A stretch of 64,000 nt of DNA from Actinomyces oricola (GTDB taxonomy: Bacteria; Actinomycetota; Actinomycetes; Actinomycetales; Actinomycetaceae). Every line of letters starts with the position of its first letter. Positions within the stretch are counted from its first letter, which is position 1. The notes below the pieces were generated by a model, which searched no databases, was not told where the DNA came from, and was given only the letters and a program-made list of their open reading frames with translations. Location: assembly GCF_004104015.1 (NCBI RefSeq), contig NZ_RYFV01000001.1, forward strand, positions 124,001-188,000, read 5' to 3'. Positions 1-8,853 of the stretch are shown here, one piece after another. The translations under genes were made by a program, and so were the position numbers.

Positions 1-190
1 CCCGTGAGGGGGACAGGGCCGCCCGACGTCGCCCCGCTCGAGTTCCTCGACTTCCTTGGCCTCCTTGTCGCCCACCTCCCGGGCCAGTGGCGCGGGGCGC
101 GCCGGCGGCGACCGGGGAGGAGCCGCCCCGGCCGGTCCCCCCAGCGGAGGTCGCAGCGTCCAGGTCAGGGAGGGCGGGCGTGTGGCTCAT
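1..190 (-). CDS. Possible 5' end of a leftward gene, product unknown, cut by window edge
   Basis: A leftward ATG at 188-190 is preceded, on its own strand, by the hexamer TAGCGT (198-203) seven bases upstream. This is the same leaderless -10/start arrangement used by many genes in the window. The first 34 codons have GC-rich third positions and encode a Pro/Ala/Gly-rich stretch. After about position 88 the third-position bias jumps to the next frame, which reads LAREVGDKEAKEVEELERGD and looks more protein-like. Either the gene carries a frameshift or it starts later. The product cannot be named. Confidence 0.3.
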   Translation of the reverse strand, partial: MSHTPALPDLDAATSAGGTGRGGSSPVAAGAPRATGPGGGRQGGQGSRGTRAGRRRAALSPSR

Positions 191-532
191 GGACACGACG
201 CTACCGCCCACCCCCGGCACCGGGTGAAGCCAATCCACAGAAGGGCGCCACCGGGGGTGCTCAGAGCGGTCCTGTGGAGCGGAGCAGGAGGCACAGGCGC
301 ACGACGCCCTCGCGGTGGGAGCGCCGCCGTGGCGCGCCGCGGGGAGCAGTCCCCATGAGCCGGGCGCAGCGGTTGACGTCCTGACCGGAGGGCGGTGCTA
401 CGGTCGTTACGCGGTGCCTGGTCGCCTCCAGGCGCCAGGTGGTTCCAGTCGCGTCCTGACGGCGAGCCGCCCATCAGCGCACGCTGTCCTGACACCTCAC
501 CGCATGCAGCACCGGACAGGAGGCTGATACCA
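191..532. other. Divergent intergenic region before the TPR gene
   Basis: About 340 bases without a convincing gene. It holds the -10 of the leftward edge gene at 198-203 and a candidate rightward promoter at 373-404. A GTG at 395 would extend the TPR reading frame upstream, but those codons overlap the promoter and do not resemble the TPR family. A leader of about 120 bases would therefore precede the TPR start. Confidence 0.5.
373..404 (+). promoter_or_regulatory. Candidate promoter of the TPR gene
   Basis: TTGACG at 373-378 matches a -35 box. TGCTACGGT at 396-404 looks like an extended -10 (TACGGT at 399-404). The spacer is 20 bases, longer than ideal, so the call is moderate. Confidence 0.45.
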
Positions 533-1579
533 GTGGAGCAATCAATCCCTCACCTCCAGGAGACCACCGCCAGGCTCGAGCAGTCGCTGGGCCCCGACCA
601 CCCCGACACCCTCATGTCGCGCAACAACCTCGCCTCCGCCTACAAGCTGGCGGGCGACCTGGCTCAGGCCATTCCCCTGCTGGAGCGGACTTCGGCCGAC
701 TGCGAGCGGGTACTGGGCCCCGACCACCCCGACACCCTCATGTTGCGCAACAATCTTGCGGGTGCCTACGAGTCGGCCGGCAACGTGGCCCAGGCCACCA
801 CCCTGTTCGAGCGGACCCTGTTGGACGCCGAGAAGATCCTCGGTCCGGACCACCCCCACACCCTGACCTTGCGCAATAACCTTGCGGGTGCCTACGAGTC
901 GGCCGGCAACGTGGCCCAGGCCACCGCCCTGTTCGAGCGGACCCTGTTGGACGCCGAGAAGATCCTCGGTCCGGACCACCCCCACACCGTAACCTTGCGC
1001 AACAATCTTGCCCGCGCCTACCGGGCAAGTGGTGACCTGGGCAAGACGATCCCCCTGCACGAGCGCAACCTGGTCGACCGCGAACGGGTGCTGGGCCCGG
1101 ACCACCCCCACACCCTGACCACGCGCAATAGCCTCGCCCACGCCTACCGGGCGGTCGGCGACTTGAAGCGGGCCATCCCCCTGTATGAGCGGACCCTGAC
1201 GGACCGCAAACGGGTGCTGGGCCCGGACCACCCTGACACCCTCATGTCGCGCAACAACCTGGCTTACGCCTACCAGAGCGCCGGCCAACTGGACCGGGCC
1301 ATCCCCTTGTACCAACGGGCCTTGGCTGATATCGAACGCATCCTCGGCCCCGGCCACCCCAACACGCTCATGACGCGCAATAACCTCGCGGGCGCCTACG
1401 AGTCGGCCGGTGACCTGGGTCAGGCGGTGCCCCTGTATGAGCGGACCCTCAGGGACTGTGAGCGCCACCTGAGCCCGGGCCACCCCATCGCCGACACTGT
1501 GCGCTCCAACCTGGAGCACGCCCGCCGGGTCCAGGGCCGGCAGGCGCCACCAGACCTTGTCCACGGCCAGGTCCAGTGA
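533..1579 (+). CDS. Tetratricopeptide-repeat protein, kinesin-light-chain type
   Basis: Predicted 348 residues, built almost entirely of eight tandem 42-residue TPR units with the signature GPDHPDTL..RNNLA.AY. Such units form a helical scaffold for protein-protein contacts and are often the C-terminal half of NB-ARC or signalling proteins; no other domain is attached here. I chose the GTG at 533 because AGGAGG lies about nine bases upstream and the frame before it is not TPR-like. Units 2 and 3 (755-880 and 881-1006) are near-identical at the DNA level, a sign of recent duplication or gene conversion. There is no signal peptide, so it is probably cytoplasmic. Partners and role are unknown. 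Confidence 0.8.
   Translation: MEQSIPHLQETTARLEQSLGPDHPDTLMSRNNLASAYKLAGDLAQAIPLLERTSADCERVLGPDHPDTLMLRNNLAGAYESAGNVAQATTLFERTLLDAEKILGPDHPHTLTLRNNLAGAYESAGNVAQATALFERTLLDAEKILGPDHPHTVTLRNNLARAYRASGDLGKTIPLHERNLVDRERVLGPDHPHTLTTRNSLAHAYRAVGDLKRAIPLYERTLTDRKRVLGPDHPDTLMSRNNLAYAYQSAGQLDRAIPLYQRALADIERILGPGHPNTLMTRNNLAGAYESAGDLGQAVPLYERTLRDCERHLSPGHPIADTVRSNLEHARRVQGRQAPPDLVHGQVQ
755..1006 (+). repeat. Near-identical 126-bp tandem duplication inside the TPR gene
   Basis: The segments 755-880 and 881-1006 differ at only a handful of positions, whereas the other TPR units have diverged widely. The duplication keeps the reading frame (42 codons). Copy number could change by recombination. Confidence 0.8.
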
Positions 1580-1727
1580 CTAACCGGCGCCACCGCCGTC
1601 CCCTCACTTGTCTCTCCACTGTTCCTTCACTGCCCCGTCACTGCCCCGTCGGGCGGGCGCCGGAGCCCGTCCCCGCCCCGCGCCAATGAGGCGCAATCAT
1701 GCCGGGCGGGCGGTGTCATCGGCCGGC

Positions 1728-2513
1728 TCAGGGCAGGGCCTTGACCGCGCGAATGGCGGCCACCGCACGGGGGAAGCCGATGTAGGGGAAGCAGTGGATG
1801 AGGGCGGCCACAACCTCCTCCTTGGAGTTGCCCACCTGCATGCAGGCGCGTGCATGGGGGCCGAGCTGGGCTGAGGTGTCCCCAATGGTCGCCAGGGCGC
1901 ACAGGGCCAGCAGCTCACGCTGAGCCAGGGTCAGGCCGCCGCGGGTGTAGAAGTCACCGAAGCAGAACTCGGTGAGGAATCGGGGCAGCGCCTCGTTGAA
2001 GGGTTCAGGCAGGTCGGCGAGATTGTCTTTAATCTCCTCGCCGTACAACGGCGCCTGCCCCGCCAGACCCCGCTCGTAGCGCTCGGCGTCCCTGACACCG
2101 CCCTGGTCGGGCAGCGGCAGGGTGATGCCGTAGTCACGGAAGACCTTGTTCACGGCGCCCACGGCGTTCAGGGTGCGGGGGAATCCGATGAATGGGGCGA
2201 GCTGGTAGATCGCCTCCCGGATCTGTACCGGGGTCACGCCCACATTGAGCGCCGCCCTCGTGTGGGCGCCCAGCTGGGGGAGGGTTTGCATACAGGCCAA
2301 GACCGTCACCGTGATGAGTTCACGGGCCTGGTCGTCCAGGGTGCCGACGTGGAAAACGTCGCCGAAGATGAAGCCCCGTAGAATCTCCATGAGTTCGGGA
2401 TCCTCCTCCGGGGCGCCGGGGTCACGGCGCCCAAAAAGACGCTCATAGGTGGCCTCGGCGCGGGCGCGGCGCGTGAGGTCCTGGTTGTGGTTCTCATCCG
2501 AAAGAGCACTCAT
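1728..2513 (-). CDS. Carboxymuconolactone decarboxylase family protein, two domains
   Basis: Predicted 261 residues with two copies of the CMD/AhpD-like fold: one around residues 60-125 (LITVTVLACMQTLPQLGAHT) and one around 185-250 (LLALCALATIGDTSAQLGPH). Both copies end in a similar (F/Y)IGFPR motif, which supports internal duplication. AhpD-type peroxidases use a CxxC pair; here each domain has only one Cys near the helical core, so the protein is closer to the gamma-carboxymuconolactone decarboxylase type. Substrate and reaction are unknown. The ATG at 2511-2513 is preceded by GAGAGGAAAG, a good ribosome site. It is divergent from the site-2 protease gene and convergent with the TPR gene. 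Confidence 0.75.
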   Translation of the reverse strand: MSALSDENHNQDLTRRARAEATYERLFGRRDPGAPEEDPELMEILRGFIFGDVFHVGTLDDQARELITVTVLACMQTLPQLGAHTRAALNVGVTPVQIREAIYQLAPFIGFPRTLNAVGAVNKVFRDYGITLPLPDQGGVRDAERYERGLAGQAPLYGEEIKDNLADLPEPFNEALPRFLTEFCFGDFYTRGGLTLAQRELLALCALATIGDTSAQLGPHARACMQVGNSKEEVVAALIHCFPYIGFPRAVAAIRAVKALP

Positions 2514-2625
2514 GGTCTTTCCTCTCAAACGTGCCTTGTAGCCTTCGTGGCCGCTGGCGCCCCGCGGCGCCCCTGCCACAGTACCGTTGCGGGCCTGATG
2601 GCAGCCGTGGTTCAGTCCGGCCCGC

Positions 2626-2631
2626 TAGGCT
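2626..2631 (+). promoter_or_regulatory. -10 element (TAGGCT) of leaderless site-2 protease gene
   Basis: TAGGCT ends seven bases before the ATG at 2639, and no Shine-Dalgarno sequence is present. Confidence 0.6.
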
Positions 2632-2638
2632 CACGCCC

Positions 2639-3748
2639 ATGTCTACTGCCTCCCCGGCTCGCAGCGGCGAGTGGGTGCTGGGTCGCGTTGGCGGAGCACC
2701 CGTCGTTGTCGCCCCGACCTCGCTGCTCCTGGGCCTACTCATTGCCGCCTCCTGGTACCCGGTGGTCTCCTCCGTCCTATCGCCGTCTGGAACCTTTATC
2801 GTCCTGGGCACGGTTGTGGGCACGGTGCTGGGGGTGGCCGCCTCGATCCTGGCCCACGAACTCGCCCACGGCCTGAGCGGCACACTTCTGGGTCGCAGGC
2901 CGGTGCGCTATGAGCTCCACCTGCTTGGTGGGCGCACCTCCTTCGGGCCGACCAATGCGTGGGCGCCCTGGAGAGACGTCGTCACCTCACTGGCCGGGCC
3001 CGCCACCAACGCCCTGATTTGGGCCGGCACCAACCGGCTCCTGGACTCCGTCGTCCTACCGGTCCCGATGTGGGTGGCCGTGTGGGCGATCAGCTGGGTC
3101 AACCTGGCCCTGGCCATCTTCAACGCCCTGCCCGGACTGCCCCTGGACGGTGGCCACGCCCTGGCCTCCCTCATCACCCAAGTCACCGGACGACGGCGCC
3201 TCGGCGAGCAGGTCGCCGCCTGGGGCGGGTTGCTGGTGGTCGCCGGCATGGCCTGGCTGTGGGTGCTGCGCCCACTGGTGCTCGACGGCCAGCAGCCCAG
3301 CACCTTCAACCTCATTCTGGTCGTAATGGTTGACTGGTCCATTGGTTCCACCTGCTGGGGCGTGCTGGGGCTTGGCCGGGGGGCCCGTGCCGCCGCCGCC
3401 CTGGATCTGCGCGATCTGGCCCGGCCTGTGGCCGCCGTCGATACGGCGATGCCGGTGGCGCGGGTGCGCGAACTACTGGAGTCCGGAACCGCCCTGGTGC
3501 TGGTCTCCCAGGCGGGGCAGGTGCTCGGGGCCATTGACGCCATCGACCTCGACACCCTGGGTCTGGCCGATGAGACCGCCGCTACCGCGGGGCAGGTGTG
3601 CACGGTCGTGCCGGCCGCGGCTTTCTCCACCCAGCTCACCGGCCAGGGAGCCGCCGCCGCGCTCAAACGGGCCCGGGGGGTGTCCCGCTGGCTGGTGCTC
3701 CTGGAGGCCGGGCGCCTCACCGGCGCCGTGCCCACAGGGGCGCGCTGA
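2639..3748 (+). CDS. Site-2 protease family (M50) membrane metalloprotease with CBS region
   Basis: Predicted 369-residue intramembrane zinc protease, related to the Rip3-type enzymes of actinobacteria. The zinc motif HELAH is at residues 73-77 and the second motif NALPGLPLDGG, supplying the Asp ligand, at about 162-172; both active-site parts are present. About six hydrophobic segments fill residues 20-245. The C-terminal third (about 265-365) resembles CBS domains, which in this family face the cytoplasm. Rip proteins cut membrane substrates such as anti-sigma factors; the substrate here is unknown. The ATG at 2639 follows a TAGGCT -10 by seven bases. The gene precedes trmI and the pupylation genes, a common actinobacterial order. 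Confidence 0.88.
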   Translation: MSTASPARSGEWVLGRVGGAPVVVAPTSLLLGLLIAASWYPVVSSVLSPSGTFIVLGTVVGTVLGVAASILAHELAHGLSGTLLGRRPVRYELHLLGGRTSFGPTNAWAPWRDVVTSLAGPATNALIWAGTNRLLDSVVLPVPMWVAVWAISWVNLALAIFNALPGLPLDGGHALASLITQVTGRRRLGEQVAAWGGLLVVAGMAWLWVLRPLVLDGQQPSTFNLILVVMVDWSIGSTCWGVLGLGRGARAAAALDLRDLARPVAAVDTAMPVARVRELLESGTALVLVSQAGQVLGAIDAIDLDTLGLADETAATAGQVCTVVPAAAFSTQLTGQGAAAALKRARGVSRWLVLLEAGRLTGAVPTGAR

Positions 3749-3931
3749 ACCTCACCCGGCCCGCCATCGATCACCCATCGGTCACTCATCCGTCATCTAT
3801 CCGTCGCCTATCCGTCGTCACAGAGCGTCAGCGGGGCCTATGGGCCCGGCGCCCATGGCGGGGGGCGCACCACCGGGGCCGCGAGTCTCGGCGAGGACCG
3901 GAGGCCCCTGGAGGCCATAGACTCGCGCGCG
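3749..3931 (+). promoter_or_regulatory. Intergenic region with trmI -10 and short tandem repeats
   Basis: It holds three degenerate copies of an ATCCGTC-containing 10-11-mer at about 3785-3818 and the hexamer TAGACT at 3918-3923, eight bases before the trmI ATG. No clear terminator is seen after the protease gene. Confidence 0.5.
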
Positions 3932-5044
3932 ATGACCCACTCCACCTCCGCTGGCGCCACCCCCATGAACAATGACGCCCCGGCGCCCCCGCCCCGCCAC
4001 CTCACCCAGGAGACGCTGGGCCAGGCGGGCCGCCGGGGCCCGCTGCGCTACGGCGAGCGCGTCCAGGTCACCGACTCCAAGGGCCGCAAGCACACCTTCG
4101 TCCTAGATGAGCGCGGCTACTTCCAGTCGGTGCGCGGCTCCTTCCATCACCGCGAGGTGGTGGGCCTTCAGGAGGGGACGGTCATCACCACCGAGACCGG
4201 TCACGAACTCCTTCTGCTGCGCCCTCTACTGGCCGACTATGTGCTGTCCATGCCGCGCGGCGCCCAGGTGGTCTACGCCAAGGATTCCGGTCAGGTTATC
4301 GCCCTGGGTGATATTTTCCCCGGTGCCCGCGTCCTGGAGGCCGGGGTCGGTTCCGGGGCCCTGACCATGAGCCTGCTGTCGGCCATTGGTGAGGGCGGCC
4401 ACCTGCTGTCTATTGAGCGGCGCGAGGACTTCGCCCAGATCGCCGCCTCTAATGTCGACTCCTGGTTCGGCGGGCACCATCCTGCCTGGGAACTGCGCAC
4501 CGGCGACTTCGCTCATGTCGTGGCCGCGCACGTGGGGGCTGCGTCTATCGACCGGGTGGTCCTGGACATGCTCGCCCCGTGGGAGAACATTGGGGCCTCC
4601 GCACGGGCCCTGGTCCCCGGAGGCGTCTTCATCGCCTACGTGGCCACCGTCACCCAGCTCTCCCGCACCGTGGAGGCCCTGCGACACTCGGGACTGTTCA
4701 CTGAACCCGAGTCCTGGGAGTCCATGGTGCGCACCTGGAAGGTCGATGGCCTGGCCGTTCGCCCCGACCACCGCATGGTTGCCCACACTGGTTTTCTGCT
4801 GTCTGCTCGCCGCTTGGCGGCGGGCTCGGCGCCCCCGACCCGCAAGCGCCCGCCGGCCCGCGGCGCCTATGACGAGGGCGGCTACTGGCTGCCCGAGGAC
4901 GTGGGGGAGCGCACCAGTACCGACAGAAAGGTCCGCCGGGTTCTGCGCGACTGCCGTGCCAAGCAACCCGCGGATGCCACCGTGATCCGGGGAGGCGCCG
5001 ATGACGCCGACCGGGCGGATCAGGCAGATCAGGAGGTGCCATGA
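3932..5044 (+). CDS. trmI: tRNA (adenine-58-N1)-methyltransferase TrmI
   Basis: Predicted 370 residues. It methylates N1 of adenine 58 in the tRNA T-loop, using S-adenosylmethionine. The N-terminal beta domain (about 35-105) is followed by a Rossmann fold with the SAM motif VLEAGVGSGALT near 134-145 and the family motif VVLDMLAPWE near 210-219. The start is supported by the -10 hexamer TAGACT at 3918-3923; a second ATG eleven codons downstream (MNNDAP) is an alternative. The C-terminal 70 residues are polar and variable. It overlaps mpa by four bases (ATGA), so the two are translationally coupled. This is the usual neighbour of the Mpa gene in actinobacteria. Confidence 0.93.
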   Translation: MTHSTSAGATPMNNDAPAPPPRHLTQETLGQAGRRGPLRYGERVQVTDSKGRKHTFVLDERGYFQSVRGSFHHREVVGLQEGTVITTETGHELLLLRPLLADYVLSMPRGAQVVYAKDSGQVIALGDIFPGARVLEAGVGSGALTMSLLSAIGEGGHLLSIERREDFAQIAASNVDSWFGGHHPAWELRTGDFAHVVAAHVGAASIDRVVLDMLAPWENIGASARALVPGGVFIAYVATVTQLSRTVEALRHSGLFTEPESWESMVRTWKVDGLAVRPDHRMVAHTGFLLSARRLAAGSAPPTRKRPPARGAYDEGGYWLPEDVGERTSTDRKVRRVLRDCRAKQPADATVIRGGADDADRADQADQEVP

Positions 5045-6888
5045 GTGACTCTCACTCCCTGGGTATGCCCGCCCCCAGCTTCACCAGCCACCAGCTGCGC
5101 GAAGCCCGCGCCGAGGCCATCTCGCTGGCGGCCAAGAACGAGCGGCTGGTGGCGGCCCTGACCGCAGCGCGCGAACGTATTGCCGAGCTCGGCGCCCAAC
5201 TCGACACTGTCACCCTCCCACCGGCCACCTTCGGCCTTCTCACCGGGATCCCAGAGGGGCGCGGCCCTGGCGCCCCAGGGCAGGGCGAGGCCGCCGGCGC
5301 CAGTCCTGGCCCCGGGGCCGGCCAGGGCCGCGGCTCAACCCCCGGGGCCGATGGCGCCCCGCAGGCCCCTAACGCCTCCCAACAAGCCGCCGGGGCCCTC
5401 GAGCCGCCGGCGCGGCCCCAGGAGGTCGACGTGTTCCTGGGCGGGCGCCCCATGCGCCTGGGCCTTCACCCGGCTCTGGAGGCCGCCGCGCTGCGCGTGG
5501 GGCAACTCGTGGCCGTCAACGACCAGATGCTCGTCGTTGACGCGCTGCCCGAGCCCGTCACCGGGGAGGCCATCACCCTCGACGAGGTCCTCGACGGCCA
5601 CCGGGTCCTGGCCACCACCGGCTCAGGGGCCACCCGGGTCTTGTCGCTCGCCGACGCCCTGGATCCCGAATCTCTTCAGCCGGGCACCACTTTGGCCGCG
5701 GACCTGCGCGCCAATGTCGCCACCGCCATTATTGAGCGCACCAGCGTCGAGCAACTCGTCGTGGCGGAGACCCCCGACGTCTCCTGGGAGGACATTGGCG
5801 GCCTGGCCGAGCAGATCGAGGCCATCCGCGACGCCCTGGAACTGCCTTTCGCCCACCCCGACCTTTACCGCTCCTACAGCCTGCGCGCCCCCAAGGGGCT
5901 GCTCCTGTACGGTCCGCCGGGATGCGGCAAGACCCTGATCGCTAAAGCCGTAGCCACCTCCCTGGCCTCGGCCGGCCGCGGCCCCGGGCAGGGGCGCAGC
6001 GCCGCCTTCCTCAATATCAAGGGCCCCGAACTGCTCAGCAAGTTCGTTGGCGAGACTGAGCGGCAGATCCGCGCCATCTTCGAGCAGGCCCGCAAGGTCG
6101 CCGCCGAGGACCGGCCAGTGGTGGTCTTCTTCGATGAGATGGAGGCCCTGTTCCGCACCCGCGGCACCGGGGTGTCCAGTGACGTCGAGACCATGATCGT
6201 GCCCCAGGTCCTGGCCGAGATCGACGGCGTGGAGTCCCTGCGCAATGTTGTCATTATTGGCGCCTCCAACCGTGAGGACATGATCGACCCGGCGATTCTG
6301 CGCCCCGGCCGCCTGGACGTGAAGATCCGGGTGGGCCGCCCCGACGCCGACGGCGCCCTGGACATCCTCTCCCGCCACCTGACCGCCGAGCTGCCCCTGG
6401 ATCCTGATGAGCTCGCCGCTCACGGCGGTGACCGTGAGGCCACCGCGCAGGCCGTGCGCCGCGCTGCCGTCGACGCCCTCTACGCCCGCACCCCGACCAC
6501 GGGGGTCCTGGAGATCACCTACGCCTCCGGGCTATGCGAAACCCTCCACCTGGCCGACCTCGCCTCCGGGGCCATGCTCGCGGCGGTGGTGGCCCGCGCC
6601 AAGACCGCCGCCATCAAGGACGAGCTCGCCGGCGGGCCCGGCGGACTGTCCACCCCCCGGATTCTGGCCGCGGTGGCCGCTGAGGCGCAGGCGAACGAGG
6701 AGATCGCGGGAGCGACCACACCTGAAGGCTGGGCGCGCGTCACCGGCCACCACAGCGAGCCCGTGCGCACCGTGCGGCGGCTGACCCCCGCGCTCGCCCC
6801 GGGGGGCCGAAACCTCCATGGCCCTACGGCCTCCTCCCCTCCTGGTGCCAATGGCCGGTCGGGCCCGCCAGGACGGGGGAGAGCATGA
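5041..6888 (+). CDS. mpa: Proteasome-associated AAA ATPase (Mpa/ARC)
   Basis: Predicted 615-residue ring ATPase that unfolds pupylated proteins. An N-terminal coiled coil (about 15-60) would bind Pup. The OB-type interdomain region follows, with a Pro/Gly/Ala-rich insert at about 75-125. The AAA core has Walker A GPPGCGKT (291-298), Walker B VVFFDEME (361-368) and the arginine-finger region ILRPGRLD (about 420). Proteasome-linked members end in a Gln-Tyr-Leu docking tail; this protein ends in a Pro/Gly/Arg-rich stretch (PPGRGRA) with no such tail. It overlaps trmI and dop by four bases each. The missing tail fits the absence of prcBA nearby. Confidence 0.93.
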   Translation: MSDSHSLGMPAPSFTSHQLREARAEAISLAAKNERLVAALTAARERIAELGAQLDTVTLPPATFGLLTGIPEGRGPGAPGQGEAAGASPGPGAGQGRGSTPGADGAPQAPNASQQAAGALEPPARPQEVDVFLGGRPMRLGLHPALEAAALRVGQLVAVNDQMLVVDALPEPVTGEAITLDEVLDGHRVLATTGSGATRVLSLADALDPESLQPGTTLAADLRANVATAIIERTSVEQLVVAETPDVSWEDIGGLAEQIEAIRDALELPFAHPDLYRSYSLRAPKGLLLYGPPGCGKTLIAKAVATSLASAGRGPGQGRSAAFLNIKGPELLSKFVGETERQIRAIFEQARKVAAEDRPVVVFFDEMEALFRTRGTGVSSDVETMIVPQVLAEIDGVESLRNVVIIGASNREDMIDPAILRPGRLDVKIRVGRPDADGALDILSRHLTAELPLDPDELAAHGGDREATAQAVRRAAVDALYARTPTTGVLEITYASGLCETLHLADLASGAMLAAVVARAKTAAIKDELAGGPGGLSTPRILAAVAAEAQANEEIAGATTPEGWARVTGHHSEPVRTVRRLTPALAPGGRNLHGPTASSPPGANGRSGPPGRGRA

Positions 6889-8579
6889 GCGCGTACCTGC
6901 CCCTGGGCCCGGTGACCCGACCCGTCGGCCTGGAGACCGAGTTCGGAATCCTGGAACCGGGAAACCCCTACGCCAACGCCGTGGCCATGGCCAGCCGCGT
7001 GGTTGACGCCTACGGCGAGATCTCACGCCCCGGCCTGCCCGGGGCGCCGGCAGTGCGCTGGGATTACGAGGGGGAGGACCCTCTGGCGGACCTGCGCGGT
7101 GGGCACCTGGAGCGCGCCAGCGCTCACCCCAGTCTTCTCACTGATAACCCGGCCCTGCCCGCCCCCTCCGGGCAGGAGCCCTGGCCCGCCCGGGAGGGCC
7201 CCCCGCCCGCGCCCTGGGGCGTCCGCCCCCGCCCCAGCGCCGCCGAGGCCGCCCTGCCGCGCGCCACCACCGCGGTACTCACCAATGGGGCGCGGTTCTA
7301 TGTCGATCACGCCCACCCCGAATACTCCTCGCCGGAGACCCTCACCCCACGCGACGCCCTGGTGTGGGACCGTGCCGGGGAGGTGGTGGCCCGGCGCGCC
7401 ATGCACGCCGCCCACCGCGACGCGTCCGGGGCGCCGCCCTGCGATGTCGTCCTCTACAAAAACAATGTCGACGGCAAGGGCGCCGCCTATGGTTCTCACG
7501 AGAACTACCTGGTGCGCCGTGATCTCCCCTTCGAATGCCTGGCCGCGGCCCTCATCCCCTTTCTGGCCACCCGCCCCGTCTACGCCGGCGCCGGGCGGGT
7601 GGGTATTGGCCGGCGCTCCGAAATCCCCGGCTTCCAGATCAGCCAACGAGCCGACTACGTGGGGTGCGACATAGGCCTGCAAACCACGTTCAACCGGCCC
7701 ATCGTCAACACCCGCGACGAGCCCCATGCCGACGCCGCCCGCTTTCGTCGCCTCCATGTCATTAATGGGGACGCCAACCGCTTTGACGTTCCCATCTACC
7801 TCAAGGTCGCCGCCACCGACCTGCTCCTGTGGTATCTGGAGCGCGCCCACGACCGCGGTGAGGGCCGTGGCGCCCTGGCGGACCTGGAACTGACCCGCGA
7901 CCCCGTCGAGGAGCACTGGGCGTTTTCCCGGGACACCACTTTGACCTACGAGCTGCCCACCGCCGGCGGCCCTATGACTGCACTGGCCATACAGCGCGCC
8001 CACCTGGAGGCGATCACCGGGGCGGTTGCCGCCGACTTCGGTGGCACTGACGCGGGCAGCGCCGGTGAGCGGGTCGCCGCCGCCCTGACCCTGTGGGAGG
8101 AGGTGATCACCGCCTTGGAGGCGCTGGCCGACGCGCCCGATGACCCGGCCGCCACGACGCGGGCCGCCGCCCTGGTGGAGTGGGTCGCCAAGCGCCAACT
8201 GTGCGAGGGTCTGCGCGCCCGGACGGGCTCGAGCTGGGAGGACGCCCGCCTGGCCGCCCTGGATATCCAGTGGGCCGACCTGCGTTCGGGAGCGAGCATT
8301 GTCGAGCGTCTCGACGCCGCCGGCAGGATCCGGCGCCTGTGCACCGACGCCGAGGTGGAGGCCGCCGCCGACATCCCGCCCACCGGGACCCGCGCGGCCA
8401 TCCGGGGGGCGGCAGTGGCCGGCTGCCCGGCGGTGGTGGGCGCCTCGTGGAGCAGCCTGGTGCTCGACTCACCCGGGAATCCGGATCTAGTGCGTCTGAG
8501 CTTGCCCGACGGCGTTGTGGCCTCCACTAGTGAGATAGCCGCCATTCTGGAGGCGATTGGTCTGGGCGCGCCCTTGTGA
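6885..8579 (+). CDS. dop: Pup deamidase/depupylase Dop
   Basis: Predicted 564 residues, of the glutamine-synthetase-like Dop/PafA family. Dop converts the C-terminal Gln of Pup to Glu and also removes Pup from tagged proteins. The metal/ATP motif GLETEFGI is at 15-22, with VDHAHPEYSSPE near 140-150 and YKNNVDGKG near 188-196. The Pro-rich stretch at about 95-125 corresponds to the flexible Dop loop, which separates Dop from PafA. The four-base overlap with mpa shows coupled translation. The adjacent Pup ends in GGQ, so a deamidase is required, which fits. Confidence 0.93.
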   Translation: MSAYLPLGPVTRPVGLETEFGILEPGNPYANAVAMASRVVDAYGEISRPGLPGAPAVRWDYEGEDPLADLRGGHLERASAHPSLLTDNPALPAPSGQEPWPAREGPPPAPWGVRPRPSAAEAALPRATTAVLTNGARFYVDHAHPEYSSPETLTPRDALVWDRAGEVVARRAMHAAHRDASGAPPCDVVLYKNNVDGKGAAYGSHENYLVRRDLPFECLAAALIPFLATRPVYAGAGRVGIGRRSEIPGFQISQRADYVGCDIGLQTTFNRPIVNTRDEPHADAARFRRLHVINGDANRFDVPIYLKVAATDLLLWYLERAHDRGEGRGALADLELTRDPVEEHWAFSRDTTLTYELPTAGGPMTALAIQRAHLEAITGAVAADFGGTDAGSAGERVAAALTLWEEVITALEALADAPDDPAATTRAAALVEWVAKRQLCEGLRARTGSSWEDARLAALDIQWADLRSGASIVERLDAAGRIRRLCTDAEVEAAADIPPTGTRAAIRGAAVAGCPAVVGASWSSLVLDSPGNPDLVRLSLPDGVVASTSEIAAILEAIGLGAPL

Positions 8580-8673
8580 GAGACACTGGTAAGACCATCT
8601 CCCACCTCCCGGCGCAGAAGACGAGCCCCTAATCCGAGGCTGAGTGCCTGAGGCGACAAGACGAGGACAGCAC
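8580..8673 (+). other. Short dop-pup spacer
   Basis: Ninety-four bases with no clear promoter or terminator. GAGGAC about ten bases before the pup ATG is the likely ribosome site. Confidence 0.5.
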
Positions 8674-8853
8674 ATGACACCGCAGAGCTCCCAGCAGGTC
8701 CACTCCGACGGCGGGTCTGAGGAGGACGCGCAGGCCGCCGGCGGCCAGGTCCAGGTCAGCGGCGTCGATGACATCCTCGATGAGATCGACGCCGTCCTGG
8801 AGACCAATGCCGCCGCTTTCGTCCAGGGTTTTGTCCAGAAGGGTGGCCAATGA
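8674..8853 (+). CDS. pup: Prokaryotic ubiquitin-like protein Pup
   Basis: Predicted 59 residues, close to the family size of about 60-70. The disordered acidic N-terminal half is followed by the helix-forming DDILDEIDAVLETNA segment that binds the Mpa coiled coil, and the invariant tail FVQKGGQ. The final residue is Gln, so Dop must deamidate it before PafA can link Pup to lysines. The ATG at 8674 gives the expected length; an in-frame upstream ATG at 8644 would add ten residues without family support. The TGA overlaps the pafA ATG (ATGA). Confidence 0.95.
   Translation: MTPQSSQQVHSDGGSEEDAQAAGGQVQVSGVDDILDEIDAVLETNAAAFVQGFVQKGGQ

Noticed and set aside
4-384. Plus-strand open frame at the left edge
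   Set aside because: It is Arg/Gly/Pro-rich with poor codon bias, without ribosome site or -10, and overlaps the likely leftward gene.
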